A stretch of DNA of 64,000 nt from assembly GCA_013298145.1 (NCBI GenBank), contig JAAFJO010000002.1, positions 558,001 through 622,000 on the forward strand, written 5' to 3'. The notes under the pieces were generated by a model that did no database searches, was not told the origin of the DNA, and was given only the letters and a program-made list of their open reading frames with translations. Both the position numbers and the translations under genes were made by a program. This DNA comes from Betaproteobacteria bacterium (GTDB taxonomy: Bacteria > Pseudomonadota > Gammaproteobacteria > Burkholderiales > Casimicrobiaceae). Shown one piece after another: positions 18,134-25,840 of the stretch. Numbering within the stretch: the first letter of the stretch is position 1; each line of letters begins with the position of its first letter.

Positions 18134-18913
18134 GTGACGAATCCCGCGCCCTTCGCGAATGATGATTTAGCGCTCGCTTGCCGGTTGGCCCGCGAAGCAG
18201 GTGAGCGCTTGCTCTCTCTTCAGCAGCAAAGCGCGCTTGTGGCGAAAGCGCTTGGTGACGAGGCGGATCGATTAGCGAACGAGTATCTCTTGGCCGAGCT
18301 CGCCCGCGAGCGAGCGCACGATGCCGTGCTCTCTGAAGAGGCGATCGACAACCGCAAACGGCTCTCACAATCGCGGGTTTGGATCATCGATCCGCTCGAC
18401 GGCACGCGCGAGTTTCGCGAGCTTCGCGACGATTGGGCGGTGCATGTGGCGCTTGCTGAGGCGGGCGTGGTGACCCATGCCGCAGTGGCAATGCCTGCAC
18501 GCGGCGAACTATTTGCGAGCGAAACAAGCGTATCGCGGCGCGTGCAAGAGATGCTGCAAGTGCCGCGACGCGTTGTGATCAGCCGATCACGCCCGCCCGC
18601 TTTTGCTGAGCGCGTCGCCGCCGCGCTAGATGCCTCGCTCGTTCAGGTCGGCTCGGCCGGGGCCAAAGCGATGATGGTGGTGCGCGGTGATGCGCTCGCC
18701 TACGTTCACAGCGGCGGCATGAACGAATGGGACGCCGCAGCGCCCGTGGGTGTTGCCCTAGCGCATGGGTTACATGTGTCAACACTTGCGAACCAGCCCA
18801 TTCGCTTCAATCAATCGGATGTCGTGCTGCACGAAGGCTTGGTTGTGTGCCGCACGGAGTGCGTGGCGGCGATCATGGACGCGCTTGCGGATATCGGCAG
18901 CGAGCGCAGCTAG
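18134..18913 (+). CDS. cysQ: 3'(2'),5'-bisphosphate nucleotidase, CysQ-like
   Basis: This 259-residue inositol-monophosphatase-fold enzyme has metal-binding motifs LSEEAIDN, WIIDPLDGTREF and NEWDAAAPVGVALAHG, in family order. CysQ hydrolyses 3'-phosphoadenosine 5'-phosphate to AMP, which relieves inhibition in sulfate assimilation. Inositol monophosphatase activity is the main alternative. Start is GTG at 18134. The only other in-frame choice would cut into the first helix. The next gene is convergent, seven bases away. Confidence 0.85.
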   Translation: MTNPAPFANDDLALACRLAREAGERLLSLQQQSALVAKALGDEADRLANEYLLAELARERAHDAVLSEEAIDNRKRLSQSRVWIIDPLDGTREFRELRDDWAVHVALAEAGVVTHAAVAMPARGELFASETSVSRRVQEMLQVPRRVVISRSRPPAFAERVAAALDASLVQVGSAGAKAMMVVRGDALAYVHSGGMNEWDAAAPVGVALAHGLHVSTLANQPIRFNQSDVVLHEGLVVCRTECVAAIMDALADIGSERS

Positions 18914-18920
18914 AGCGCAC

Positions 18921-19229
18921 CTAGACCCGTAAACGTTCGACGACTTTTCCGCCCTGAACATGCTCCGCGACGACGGCATCGACATCTTCTTTCGAATCGA
19001 TTCGATACCAAACTTCCTCGGGATACACCACGACCACCGGCCCCGCATCGCAACGGTCTAAACAACCGGCATTGTTCACCCGCACGCGCCCCTGACCGTT
19101 CAAACCCAATGCCTTGATTTTTTTCTTCGCGTAGTCGCGCAACTCGCTCGAACAACGATGCCCGCATGAGGGGCGTCCGTCGTCACGCTCATTGGTGCAG
19201 AAAAAAATGTGATGTGAATAAAAGCTCAT
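18921..19229 (-). CDS. Thioredoxin-fold 2Fe-2S ferredoxin domain protein
   Basis: 102 residues from the ATG at 19229. A longer frame to 19334 runs through the palindromic element and is not credible. Four cysteines are placed as in shethna/NuoE-like 2Fe-2S proteins: FFCTNERDDGRPSCG in the N-terminal part and NNAGCLDRCDAGPVVVVYPE in the C-terminal part. Such small proteins are common in proteobacteria as electron carriers. The partner is unknown and the neighbours (CysQ-like phosphatase, CoA transferase) do not point to one. The promoter has to lie in or next to the element at 19253-19430. Confidence 0.85.
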   Translation of the reverse strand: MSFYSHHIFFCTNERDDGRPSCGHRCSSELRDYAKKKIKALGLNGQGRVRVNNAGCLDRCDAGPVVVVYPEEVWYRIDSKEDVDAVVAEHVQGGKVVERLRV

Positions 19230-19252
19230 GCGCACCGCCCGAAAAGAATTCA

Positions 19253-19430
19253 TCTTAGAGAAACACTGAATAAGTCCGCGTGATGCAGCGCGCTGCGGAT
19301 TGGGATGAACTGGAAGCCCAAAATTCTGAGGCATAGCGGGGCTATGTTGAAGAATTTTGGGGTTTCAGATCGCCCAACTCCGAGGATGCGATGCGCACGT
19401 GGGACTTGTTCAGCGTTTCCCTAGATTTTA
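19253..19430. repeat. MITE-like palindromic element, copy 1
   Basis: A ~178-base imperfect palindrome. Outer arms at 19260-19282 and 19396-19419 pair almost completely (GAAAC-CTGAA-AAGTCC against GGACTTGTTCAGCGTTTC). Inner arms CCCAAAATTCT/AGAATTTTGGG and CATAGC/GGCTATG add a second stem at about 19318-19361. The ends TCTTAGAG and CCCTAGATTTTA resemble each other in reverse. A second, shorter relative lies at 63811-63926 with the same termini. No transposase is encoded. Confidence 0.75.
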
Positions 19431-19475
19431 GTGGCGTCTATGATTGGGCCATTCGTATCCAAACTTTCGACCGAC

Positions 19476-20684
19476 ATGGCTGGCGCGCTCTCACACCTTC
19501 GTGTTCTTGATCTCACTCGCGTGCTCGCAGGGCCGTGGTGCACGCAAACGCTCGGCGATTTGGGGGCAGACGTCATCAAAGTTGAACGGCCGGATACAGG
19601 CGACGATACGCGCAGTTGGGGGCCGCAGTGGCTGCGTGATGCCAATGGCAACGAAACGAAAGATTCCGCATATTTCTCAAGCTGCAATCGAAACAAGCGC
19701 TCGATTGCGGTCGATCTGACGAAGCCCGAGGGCCAAGATATCGTGCGCGAACTCGCGTTGAAAAGCGACGTCTTGGTTGAGAACTACAAAGTGGGCGACT
19801 TGAAGCGCTACGGCCTCGATTACGAAACTCTCTCGGCCCTGAATCCACGCCTCGTCTATTGCTCGATCACCGCCTACGGTCAAGACGGACCGTACGCCGA
19901 GCGCCCCGGCTACGACTTGCTCTGCCAAGCCGAAGGCGGCCTGATGGCGATCAACGGCCACGCCGATGTGGAAGACGGCGGCGCGGTCGGCGGCCCGGTG
20001 AAAGTGGTGATCGCGGTGACTGATGTGCTCTCAGGTTTAAACGCAACCGTCGCGATTCTTGCCGCAATTGAAGCGCGCCATAAAACCGGACGAGGGCAGC
20101 GGATCGACATCGCGCTCTTGGATTCCGTCGTGCAATTTGGTGCCAACCAAATCGCGAGCTATTTCCTCACCGGCAAACAACCCAAACGCGTGGGCAACGC
20201 GCATGTGAATTTAGCGCCCTACCAATCGTTCAAAACCAAAGATGGCTACATGATCGTTGGCGCTGGCAACGACAGCCAATGGCGAAAACTTTGCGATGCG
20301 ATGGGCGTGGCCGCGCTCGCAATCGATCCGCGCTTCGTCGAAATGAAAGATCGCAACAAAAACCGCGCTGCGCTCGTTGCTGAAATGGAGCGCACGCTCA
20401 CCACGCAACCCACCGCCTTTTGGCTCGACACCTTCGCAAGCCTCGGCATTCCGCATGCGCCCATCAATACGTACGATCAAGTTTTCGCGCACCCACAAGT
20501 GCAACACCGCAATCTTCGCGTTGATATGCAGCGCCCGCCAGAACAAGGCGGCGGCAACGTCGCCATGGTGGCAAGCCCCATCCGTATGAGCGAAACCCCT
20601 GTCGAATATCGCTACGCCCCGCCCGCCAAGGGGGCAGATACCGAAGCCGTGATTCGCGAAGTGCTCGGCAAAATCCCGAGCTAG
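19476..20684 (+). CDS. CaiB/BaiF-type (class III) CoA transferase
   Basis: 402 residues from the ATG at 19476 (MAGALSHLRVLDLTRVLAGP). Upstream in-frame starts at 19431 and 19440 would place the N-terminus against the palindromic element and lack family similarity. Features are the N-terminal LDLTRVLAGPWCTQTLGDLG, VENYKVGDLKRYGLDY, the catalytic aspartate region RPGYDLLCQAEGGLMAINGH and RGQRIDIALLDSVVQFG. These enzymes move CoA between carboxylic acids. The substrate (formate, succinate, carnitine-like or aromatic acids) cannot be deduced and no acyl-CoA pathway genes are adjacent. Confidence 0.92.
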   Translation: MAGALSHLRVLDLTRVLAGPWCTQTLGDLGADVIKVERPDTGDDTRSWGPQWLRDANGNETKDSAYFSSCNRNKRSIAVDLTKPEGQDIVRELALKSDVLVENYKVGDLKRYGLDYETLSALNPRLVYCSITAYGQDGPYAERPGYDLLCQAEGGLMAINGHADVEDGGAVGGPVKVVIAVTDVLSGLNATVAILAAIEARHKTGRGQRIDIALLDSVVQFGANQIASYFLTGKQPKRVGNAHVNLAPYQSFKTKDGYMIVGAGNDSQWRKLCDAMGVAALAIDPRFVEMKDRNKNRAALVAEMERTLTTQPTAFWLDTFASLGIPHAPINTYDQVFAHPQVQHRNLRVDMQRPPEQGGGNVAMVASPIRMSETPVEYRYAPPAKGADTEAVIREVLGKIPS

Positions 20685-20761
20685 AACCCCTTCGGAACCG
20701 GTGGCTTTGGCGGCTGCTTCGGCTTTTTCGGCTCTCGCCCCTGTTTGTCGCGATTACCCAT
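20681..20761 (-). CDS. 26-residue basic Lys/Pro-rich protein
   Basis: A very short gene on the minus strand, ATG at 20761 and TAG at 20681-20683. The product begins MGNRDKQGREPKKPK and continues with alternating K, P and Q. AAGGG precedes the ATG by eight bases. Its stop overlaps the stop of the CoA transferase gene. From memory, very short MGNRDK/KKPKK proteins occur widely in proteobacteria, which makes this a plausible real gene, but I cannot run the search. Function is unknown; high positive charge would suit nucleic-acid or ribosome contact. Confidence 0.6.
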   Translation of the reverse strand: MGNRDKQGREPKKPKQPPKPPVPKGF

Positions 20762-20846
20762 GATGTGTGCCCTTGCAGCGGAATAGAAAGAGAGCGGAGG
20801 ATAACAGCCCGCCGCGAGTGGTCGCGCGCAGCGGCGAGATGAATCG

Positions 20847-21758
20847 TTAAACGCTCCTCAACAACCCCGAATCCGCGCGCACGACGAATCGCCGTTCGGT
20901 TTCTGCCCATGCGTCGGCGCGGGCTTGCAGGTGTGCGTACATGCGCGGCATGGCGGGGTCGTTCGGCCAGTCGCGCTCTTCGCGTGCGCCGAGATAGGGG
21001 CCGAGCCATTCGCGGCCGGCCAGATTGCGCCATTCGCCTTCGAGCGCGTGTTCGTCAGTTTGCCAGAGGCCGCGTCCGTGATTCGGCGAGAGTTCGTTGG
21101 CGAACTGGCAGTCCGCGCTGGGATGAAAGATGTAGCCGCGAGCGAGGGCGTGATTCTCGACGATGAGTTCGTCTGGCGTGCGCGTTTCGCCGCAGCTTCC
21201 TTCGAGCCAGCGGCAAATCGCAATACGACCAAACTCGGTGTTGCCGAGATCGGTTTGCCGCGTGGTCATCTTTGCGAACTTTTCGTTCATGCGGTCGTAC
21301 GCGCGTGGGCCGATGCAGCCTTCGATACCGAGCTCGGGCTTTAGGTTCAGGTAATACTTCACGGTGACTTCGAGCGTTTCGATCACGCCATCATGGCGCA
21401 GCATGACGACATCGAATTCGCCGATGGTGCGGCCACCGTTTCTAACGATGAGACCGCGCGTGGCGTGGCGCACGTCCGGGCGCTGCGATTGCCAGAAGAG
21501 CGCGAGCTTTTCGAAGACGTGGCCGAGCGGTGTGTTGACCATCGGATCGCCCACGGCTTCGCGCAAGCGTTCTGGCGATTGATCGAGTTCGATTAACCAT
21601 TCCGCGCAGCGCGCGAGTTCACTGGCTGACCATGCGTCATCGCGCAATCGACCTTGCCACACCGGCTGCGACGCGTTAAATAACGCGGGCGAGCCGATCG
21701 CCCACGCGAGTGCACGCACGTCGGGGTGGGTGAGTTGATCTAGGAGACTAGGGAGCAA
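20847..21758 (-). CDS. DUF1853 family protein
   Basis: 303 residues. The pattern fits DUF1853: an N-terminal HPDVRALAWAIGSPALF, then NTPLGHVFEKLALFWQ, and a possible nuclease-like core GRTIGEFDVVMLR...ETLEVTVKYYLNL. The core reads like a PD-(D/E)XK arrangement (acidic GEFD, then E-x-x-V-K), so a DNA-processing role is conceivable; this is inference. C-terminal residues are rich in Trp and His. No functional neighbour is visible. Its 5' side abuts the ATCTGCG repeat island. Confidence 0.75.
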   Translation of the reverse strand: MLPSLLDQLTHPDVRALAWAIGSPALFNASQPVWQGRLRDDAWSASELARCAEWLIELDQSPERLREAVGDPMVNTPLGHVFEKLALFWQSQRPDVRHATRGLIVRNGGRTIGEFDVVMLRHDGVIETLEVTVKYYLNLKPELGIEGCIGPRAYDRMNEKFAKMTTRQTDLGNTEFGRIAICRWLEGSCGETRTPDELIVENHALARGYIFHPSADCQFANELSPNHGRGLWQTDEHALEGEWRNLAGREWLGPYLGAREERDWPNDPAMPRMYAHLQARADAWAETERRFVVRADSGLLRSV

Positions 21759-21777
21759 GGTTTAGCGGGGCTTTTTT

Positions 21778-22117
21778 GACGCAGATTAACGCGGATTTGA
21801 CGCAAATTTACGCAGATTTTTTTAGGTTTTCTGTGAGAGTAGGCCGTAAGAAGTCTGTGGAACTCTACAAGCGGAAATCTACGTCGAAAATTCGTCGTGT
21901 CTCGACACGCGTCTCTGAATTTTTGCCACAGATTTACACAGATGAACACAGATTGCTTTTGCACTGCTGTTTCGGATTGAGTTGTACTCAGCATCGGTTT
22001 TTTCGACGCGGATTAACGCGGGTTTGACGCTGATTTACATAGATTTCTTTGAAAGTAGTCCGTGAAAAATCTGCGGTAATCAACATGCATGAATCTGCGT
22101 TAATCTGCGTCAAAAAA
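21778..22117. repeat. Island of ATCTGCG / CGCAGAT short repeats
   Basis: Four clusters of a degenerate 9-12 base unit fill most of the gap between two genes: 21778-21820 (GACGCAGATTAACGCGGATT type), 21926-21954 (CCACAGATTTACACAGATG type), 22004-22046 (GACGCGGATTAACGCGGG type), and an inverted group at 22067-22117 (ATCTGCGTTAATCTGCGTC). The inverted last group can pair with the first and third. The 84-residue open frame across it (21740-21994, minus) is a translation of the repeat and not a gene. Similar units are, to my recollection, widespread in bacterial intergenic DNA. Confidence 0.8.
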
Positions 22118-22126
22118 CTTCTCTGC

Positions 22127-22792
22127 TCAACCTACCGCAAGCACGTGCTTCAAAAATGCTGCAATGTCGTCCACTTCTTCGGCGCACACCGAATGCGGCA
22201 TGCCGTATTCGTGCCACTGAACTTTGTAGCCGTGGGTTTCGAGGCGGGCTTTGGATTGTTTGGCGAGCGCGAGCGGAATCACGGGATCGACGCTGCCGTG
22301 GGCGTAGAAAAGCGGAATGTCTTTGTTGGCAAGTGTGCTCTCGGTGCCGAGCGTGTTCGCGCAGGCGAGATACGTTGAGAGCGCCATGATGCCGCCCAAC
22401 TTCTCGGGATAACGAAGCCCTGTTTGCAGCGCGATCACGCCGCCTTGTGAAAAGCCCGCGAGCACGATGCGTTCGCTCGCGATGCCCTTTGCGCGTTGAT
22501 CGGCGATGAGTTCGTTGATTTGTGCTTGCGAGCGACGCACGCCCGCTTCATCCGCGCGATCTTCGAGGTTCGCCCCCACGATGTCGTACCACGCGCGCAT
22601 GACGTAGCCACCGTTGATGGTGACGGGCATGGTGGGCGCGTTGGGAAACACGAATCGGATGCGATGGCTATCAGGCAAGCCGAGTTCAGGAATGATCGGC
22701 ACGAAATCGTTGCCGTCAGCGCCGAGGCCGTGCATCCAAATGACGCAGGCGTCGGCGGGGGAAAGGGGATCTAAAACGATGGAATCAAGCAT
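22127..22792 (-). CDS. Alpha/beta hydrolase, carboxylesterase / acyl-protein thioesterase type
   Basis: 221 residues from the ATG at 22792. The open frame extends 22 codons further, but similarity begins at VIWMHGLGADGNDFVPIIPE. The nucleophile elbow is LAGFSQGGVIAL, the acid is in HGSVDPVIPL and the catalytic histidine is near the end in YGMPHSVCAEE. This is the Abhydrolase_2 family of broad-specificity short-chain carboxylesterases. There is no export signal, so it should act in the cytoplasm on small esters. Confidence 0.9.
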   Translation of the reverse strand: MLDSIVLDPLSPADACVIWMHGLGADGNDFVPIIPELGLPDSHRIRFVFPNAPTMPVTINGGYVMRAWYDIVGANLEDRADEAGVRRSQAQINELIADQRAKGIASERIVLAGFSQGGVIALQTGLRYPEKLGGIMALSTYLACANTLGTESTLANKDIPLFYAHGSVDPVIPLALAKQSKARLETHGYKVQWHEYGMPHSVCAEEVDDIAAFLKHVLAVG

Positions 22793-22867
22793 ACGCTCGA
22801 TTTTAGGGGGCGCGAACGCGCCGGAGGGCAGTGCCCGAGGCAACGCCCATCCGATCACAACACAACG

Positions 22868-23968
22868 CTACAGCAGCGAGGACATGCCGCAAGAATTAAT
22901 GAGGTGCAAGCGGATCGCGTCCCACGTTCTACGCGGCGGCGGGTTGAGGTTGGAGACTGCATTTGCAGTGACCGCCGTGCCAGTAAGCCCGAGCAAGATG
23001 CGTGTGTACATCAATCCATCGCGATTCGCATTCAGCACACCATCGCCATCGATATCGAGACACGGGTTAACTTCGGGCGCGAGCGCCAGGCCGCGCACGA
23101 GGCGGCTGCCGCTGCCTGAGCCGATTTCGCCGATGAACGTTGCCGTGCCAGTCACGAGGTTGATGCTGTAGAGCCTCGGTACAAACACCGAGGAGACGGT
23201 CGCGTTAGTCGCAAAGTATCCGACGTCAGTGCCAGGATCAATTACAAAGCCACCCGCGTTTTCCGGATTGATGCCGAGGGAGGTCGAGCTGATCGTCGTG
23301 AGGTTTGAGGATGTGGAGCTGCCGCCAATGTCTGCGGGGCCGATTCGGACCAATACGTTGCGCGACGTGTCGATTCCGTAGAGCGTTGAGTCTGTGGGAT
23401 TGGATACGGCGTTCTTGAACGCAATGTGTTCGATGACGGGCGCAATGGCGGCCCCCGAATCGCCTGCGACATATTGAAGCGCCGCATTGAACCCGAGCGA
23501 TCCGCCTGTTTCGGGATTGAGCGGAAAGTGTCCGCCTGCGCTGGTCACAATCCGAATTTCGTTAAGGTAGGGATCGAACGCCATGCCAAGTCGAGAACCC
23601 GCTGGAACGCCGGTAGGGCTCGTCGTGCCAAGCGCCGAGACGTAGCCGGTGGTCGGATTGATGCGCCGCATGACGTAGAAATCGCTACCGCCACTCGACC
23701 CGTCTGAGAACAGCGCAAAGAGCTCGCCCGTGGTCAATCTGAAATCCATCGCGCGCAATTCAGCAGAAATTCCTACGGCGCTGAATGTTCGCGTGTAAGT
23801 TCCCGGCGCGTCGGCGCGAAAGGCGACGAACTGGCCGCCCACGTTTGCGTAAAGCAACGGCGCGGCGTGGCCGAAGGGGGCGGCGAGTAACACAAATAGC
23901 CCGAGAAAAACGGATTTAACTACGTTCGCCATCGCCCTATTCAATTGGGCAAGAAGTCGATTCAGCAT
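22868..23968 (-). CDS. Exported DUF4394 protein with calcium-motif tail
   Basis: 366 residues. Start at 23968 is set by AGGAGA a few bases upstream. A signal peptide follows (hydrophobic VVKSVFLGLFVLLAAPFGHA, cut after AHA or HAA). Residues about 30-290 show the repeating beta pattern of DUF4394: AMDFRLTTGELFAL, RINPTTGYVSALG, GMAFDPYLNEIRIVTSAGGH, LNPETGG. The last 65 residues begin with CLDIDGDGVLNANRDGLM, a dockerin/EF-hand-like calcium loop. It is probably a secreted propeller-like protein; no ligand is known. The gene at its 3' side is a cytoplasmic esterase and seems unrelated. Confidence 0.75.
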   Translation of the reverse strand: MLNRLLAQLNRAMANVVKSVFLGLFVLLAAPFGHAAPLLYANVGGQFVAFRADAPGTYTRTFSAVGISAELRAMDFRLTTGELFALFSDGSSGGSDFYVMRRINPTTGYVSALGTTSPTGVPAGSRLGMAFDPYLNEIRIVTSAGGHFPLNPETGGSLGFNAALQYVAGDSGAAIAPVIEHIAFKNAVSNPTDSTLYGIDTSRNVLVRIGPADIGGSSTSSNLTTISSTSLGINPENAGGFVIDPGTDVGYFATNATVSSVFVPRLYSINLVTGTATFIGEIGSGSGSRLVRGLALAPEVNPCLDIDGDGVLNANRDGLMYTRILLGLTGTAVTANAVSNLNPPPRRTWDAIRLHLINSCGMSSLL

Positions 23969-24102
23969 AGATGTCTCCTGTGAATAGTTTCTGCGCCTAA
24001 CCCTCATTTAAGCGGGCGAAAAGAATGTGAGTTGTCGCTGGGAGAATACGTGTCTCCTGTGTTCGCACGTCAGCGCTTACGGAGCAGAATCCTCTCAGCG
24101 CG

Positions 24103-24525
24103 CTACGCCAACTCGCTAATCCTGTCTCGCCAAGCCGCGGGGATTTCCACCGATTGTTTCGCGTGCGCATCTGCGTAAACGTAAACCAGCGAACCTGCGA
24201 TCAAACATGAGTCGTCGCGAAAGATTGCGAGGTTCATCGTTAAGCTGCTGCGCCCGATTTTTTCGCAGCGTACGCCGATATCGAGCTCGTCGTCAAACGT
24301 TGCACTGCCCAGGTACTCGATCTCCGCCTTGCGCACAAACAGTTCTCTACCCACTTTCTGCTGCGCGATGGGATCAGGCAAACCGGTGGCACGCCAATAT
24401 TCGGTGAACGCGACGTCGAAATAGAGCAGGTAGTTGCCGTTGAACACCACGCGCTGCAGATCAACTTCCGCCCAGCGGACACGAAGGCGGTGAAAGAAAC
24501 TAAATGGGGCGCGAAGGTTTGACAT
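24103..24525 (-). CDS. Acyl-CoA thioesterase, 4HBT hotdog fold (YbgC/FadM type)
   Basis: 140 residues from the ATG at 24525. A TTG at 24531 would add two residues. The segment RVRWAEVDLQRVVFNGNYLL matches the 4HBT active-site loop with its aspartate, followed by the hot-dog helix YFDVAFTEYW. It hydrolyses acyl-CoA thioesters; chain length is not readable. It stands alone between the DUF4394 gene and a divergent lipoprotein gene. Confidence 0.88.
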   Translation of the reverse strand: MSNLRAPFSFFHRLRVRWAEVDLQRVVFNGNYLLYFDVAFTEYWRATGLPDPIAQQKVGRELFVRKAEIEYLGSATFDDELDIGVRCEKIGRSSLTMNLAIFRDDSCLIAGSLVYVYADAHAKQSVEIPAAWRDRISELA

Positions 24526-24640
24526 TGACAACCAGGTTCAAGCGGAACAGAACTGCGATTGTGAGCGATCTCTCCGTCTGGCGCTAGTGCCTGCACCGCT
24601 TCAACACGCAAAGCGCGTGCAAAACGAATCGAGCCCATTC

Positions 24641-24667
24641 CAAACCCTAGGTTTGTAAATCACAAAC
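24641..24667. promoter_or_regulatory. CAAACC/GGTTTG inverted repeat in divergent promoter region
   Basis: CAAACC (24641-24646) and GGTTTG (24650-24655) form an inverted repeat with a three-base centre, and a third CAAACC lies at 24662-24667. The region separates the divergent thioesterase and lipoprotein genes, so an operator is plausible. No regulator can be named. Confidence 0.3.
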
Positions 24668-24777
24668 CGCTAGCCACGTTGTTCGCACGCTATGCCGCGC
24701 CTAGCATCATGTCTGTCTGCGCCTGCTGTGAAGCGAGGTGATGACGCCCTGCTCCTCCTCGAATACAAAAGGCTGTT

Positions 24778-25806
24778 ATGAAAATACCCACTTCGCTCCG
24801 TGCATCATGGCTCGTGTTGCTCGCCACCGCATTGCTTTCGGCATGCGCTTCGCTCCCCGATGTTCCCGCGCTCGCCGATACGCAGGCGGCGTACGATCGG
24901 CACGTCGCTACATTTAATGCGGCCAATCCGCATCGCATTCATGCGATCAAGCGTGCCGATGGGCACGTGATCAATGCGCGTGAGTTCAGTGCGCCATTGA
25001 AGGGCAAAGGTGCAACCTACGTATTGATGCATGGCTTCCCAGACAATCAGCGCCTTTACGACTTACTGATTCCACTGCTCGCCAAAACGCATCATGTGGT
25101 TTCCTTTGATTTCCTCGGTTGGGGTGTTTCAGAGAAGCCGCTCACTCACGATTACAAGGTGAGCAGCCAACGCGCGGATTTAGACGCGGTGATTGCTGCG
25201 TTTGATATTCAGTCCGCAGTGATCGTCGTGCATGATCTGTCCGGGCAGGTGGGCATCGATTGGGCGCTGGATAACGAGGCCAAAACCGCAGAGCTCGTTT
25301 TACTCAATAGCTATTACAACGACATGCCAACGCTTGTTGCCCCCGGTGCCATTGAGTTCTATTCGAAACCTGGCGTGTTGCGAGATATCGCGCGCTGGGG
25401 CGCGACGAAGGCACCGTCGCGATTTAAGGCCGGGGTTGCAAACCAGATGAGCGAATTCATGTCAACCGACGCTGCGCGCCAGCAATTCATCCCGATTTTT
25501 GTGCATAGCGCCGCCGAGATGCGCCCCGCGTTTTTTAGCTCCGTTGCCGCGCTTTGGCCCGAGATCGCAGCCCGCGCGAACGAGGTTGAGCGCATGAAGA
25601 AATTCGCGAAGCCAGTCAGGATTGTGTTCGGCGCCGACGATCCGTTTTTGAATCCGGGCGTTGCGAAAAGCTTCGCAAATCAGTTTGGCACGAGCTGCAT
25701 TCAATTGCTACCCAAGGCGGGGCACTATGTACAACTGGATCGACCGGATGCGGTTGCGCGTGCGCTACAGTCGCCGCATCGGGCGGCTGGCGCATGTGAA
25801 TCTTAG
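24778..25806 (+). CDS. Lipoprotein alpha/beta hydrolase, haloalkane dehalogenase-like
   Basis: 342 residues. A lipoprotein signal (LVLLATALLSAC) puts the acylated cysteine at about residue 23. The hydrolase core has the oxyanion loop VLMHGFPDNQRLYD, DFLGWGVSEKP, and the nucleophile position VIVVHDLSGQVGIDWAL. There the residue is aspartate, as in haloalkane dehalogenases (usually HDWGG), rather than serine. The catalytic histidine is in PKAGHYVQLDRP. An aspartate nucleophile suggests dehalogenase or epoxide-hydrolase-like chemistry. Anchoring to the outer membrane would be unusual for a dehalogenase. Confidence 0.8.
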   Translation: MKIPTSLRASWLVLLATALLSACASLPDVPALADTQAAYDRHVATFNAANPHRIHAIKRADGHVINAREFSAPLKGKGATYVLMHGFPDNQRLYDLLIPLLAKTHHVVSFDFLGWGVSEKPLTHDYKVSSQRADLDAVIAAFDIQSAVIVVHDLSGQVGIDWALDNEAKTAELVLLNSYYNDMPTLVAPGAIEFYSKPGVLRDIARWGATKAPSRFKAGVANQMSEFMSTDAARQQFIPIFVHSAAEMRPAFFSSVAALWPEIAARANEVERMKKFAKPVRIVFGADDPFLNPGVAKSFANQFGTSCIQLLPKAGHYVQLDRPDAVARALQSPHRAAGACES

Positions 25807-25840
25807 ACCGAGCATGTTTGAACGCTTGCGCGCGGCGCGG

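Noticed and set aside
21740..21994. 84-residue minus-strand frame (ICVNLRQ-type repeats)
   Set aside because: A translation of the ATCTGCG repeat island, not a gene.
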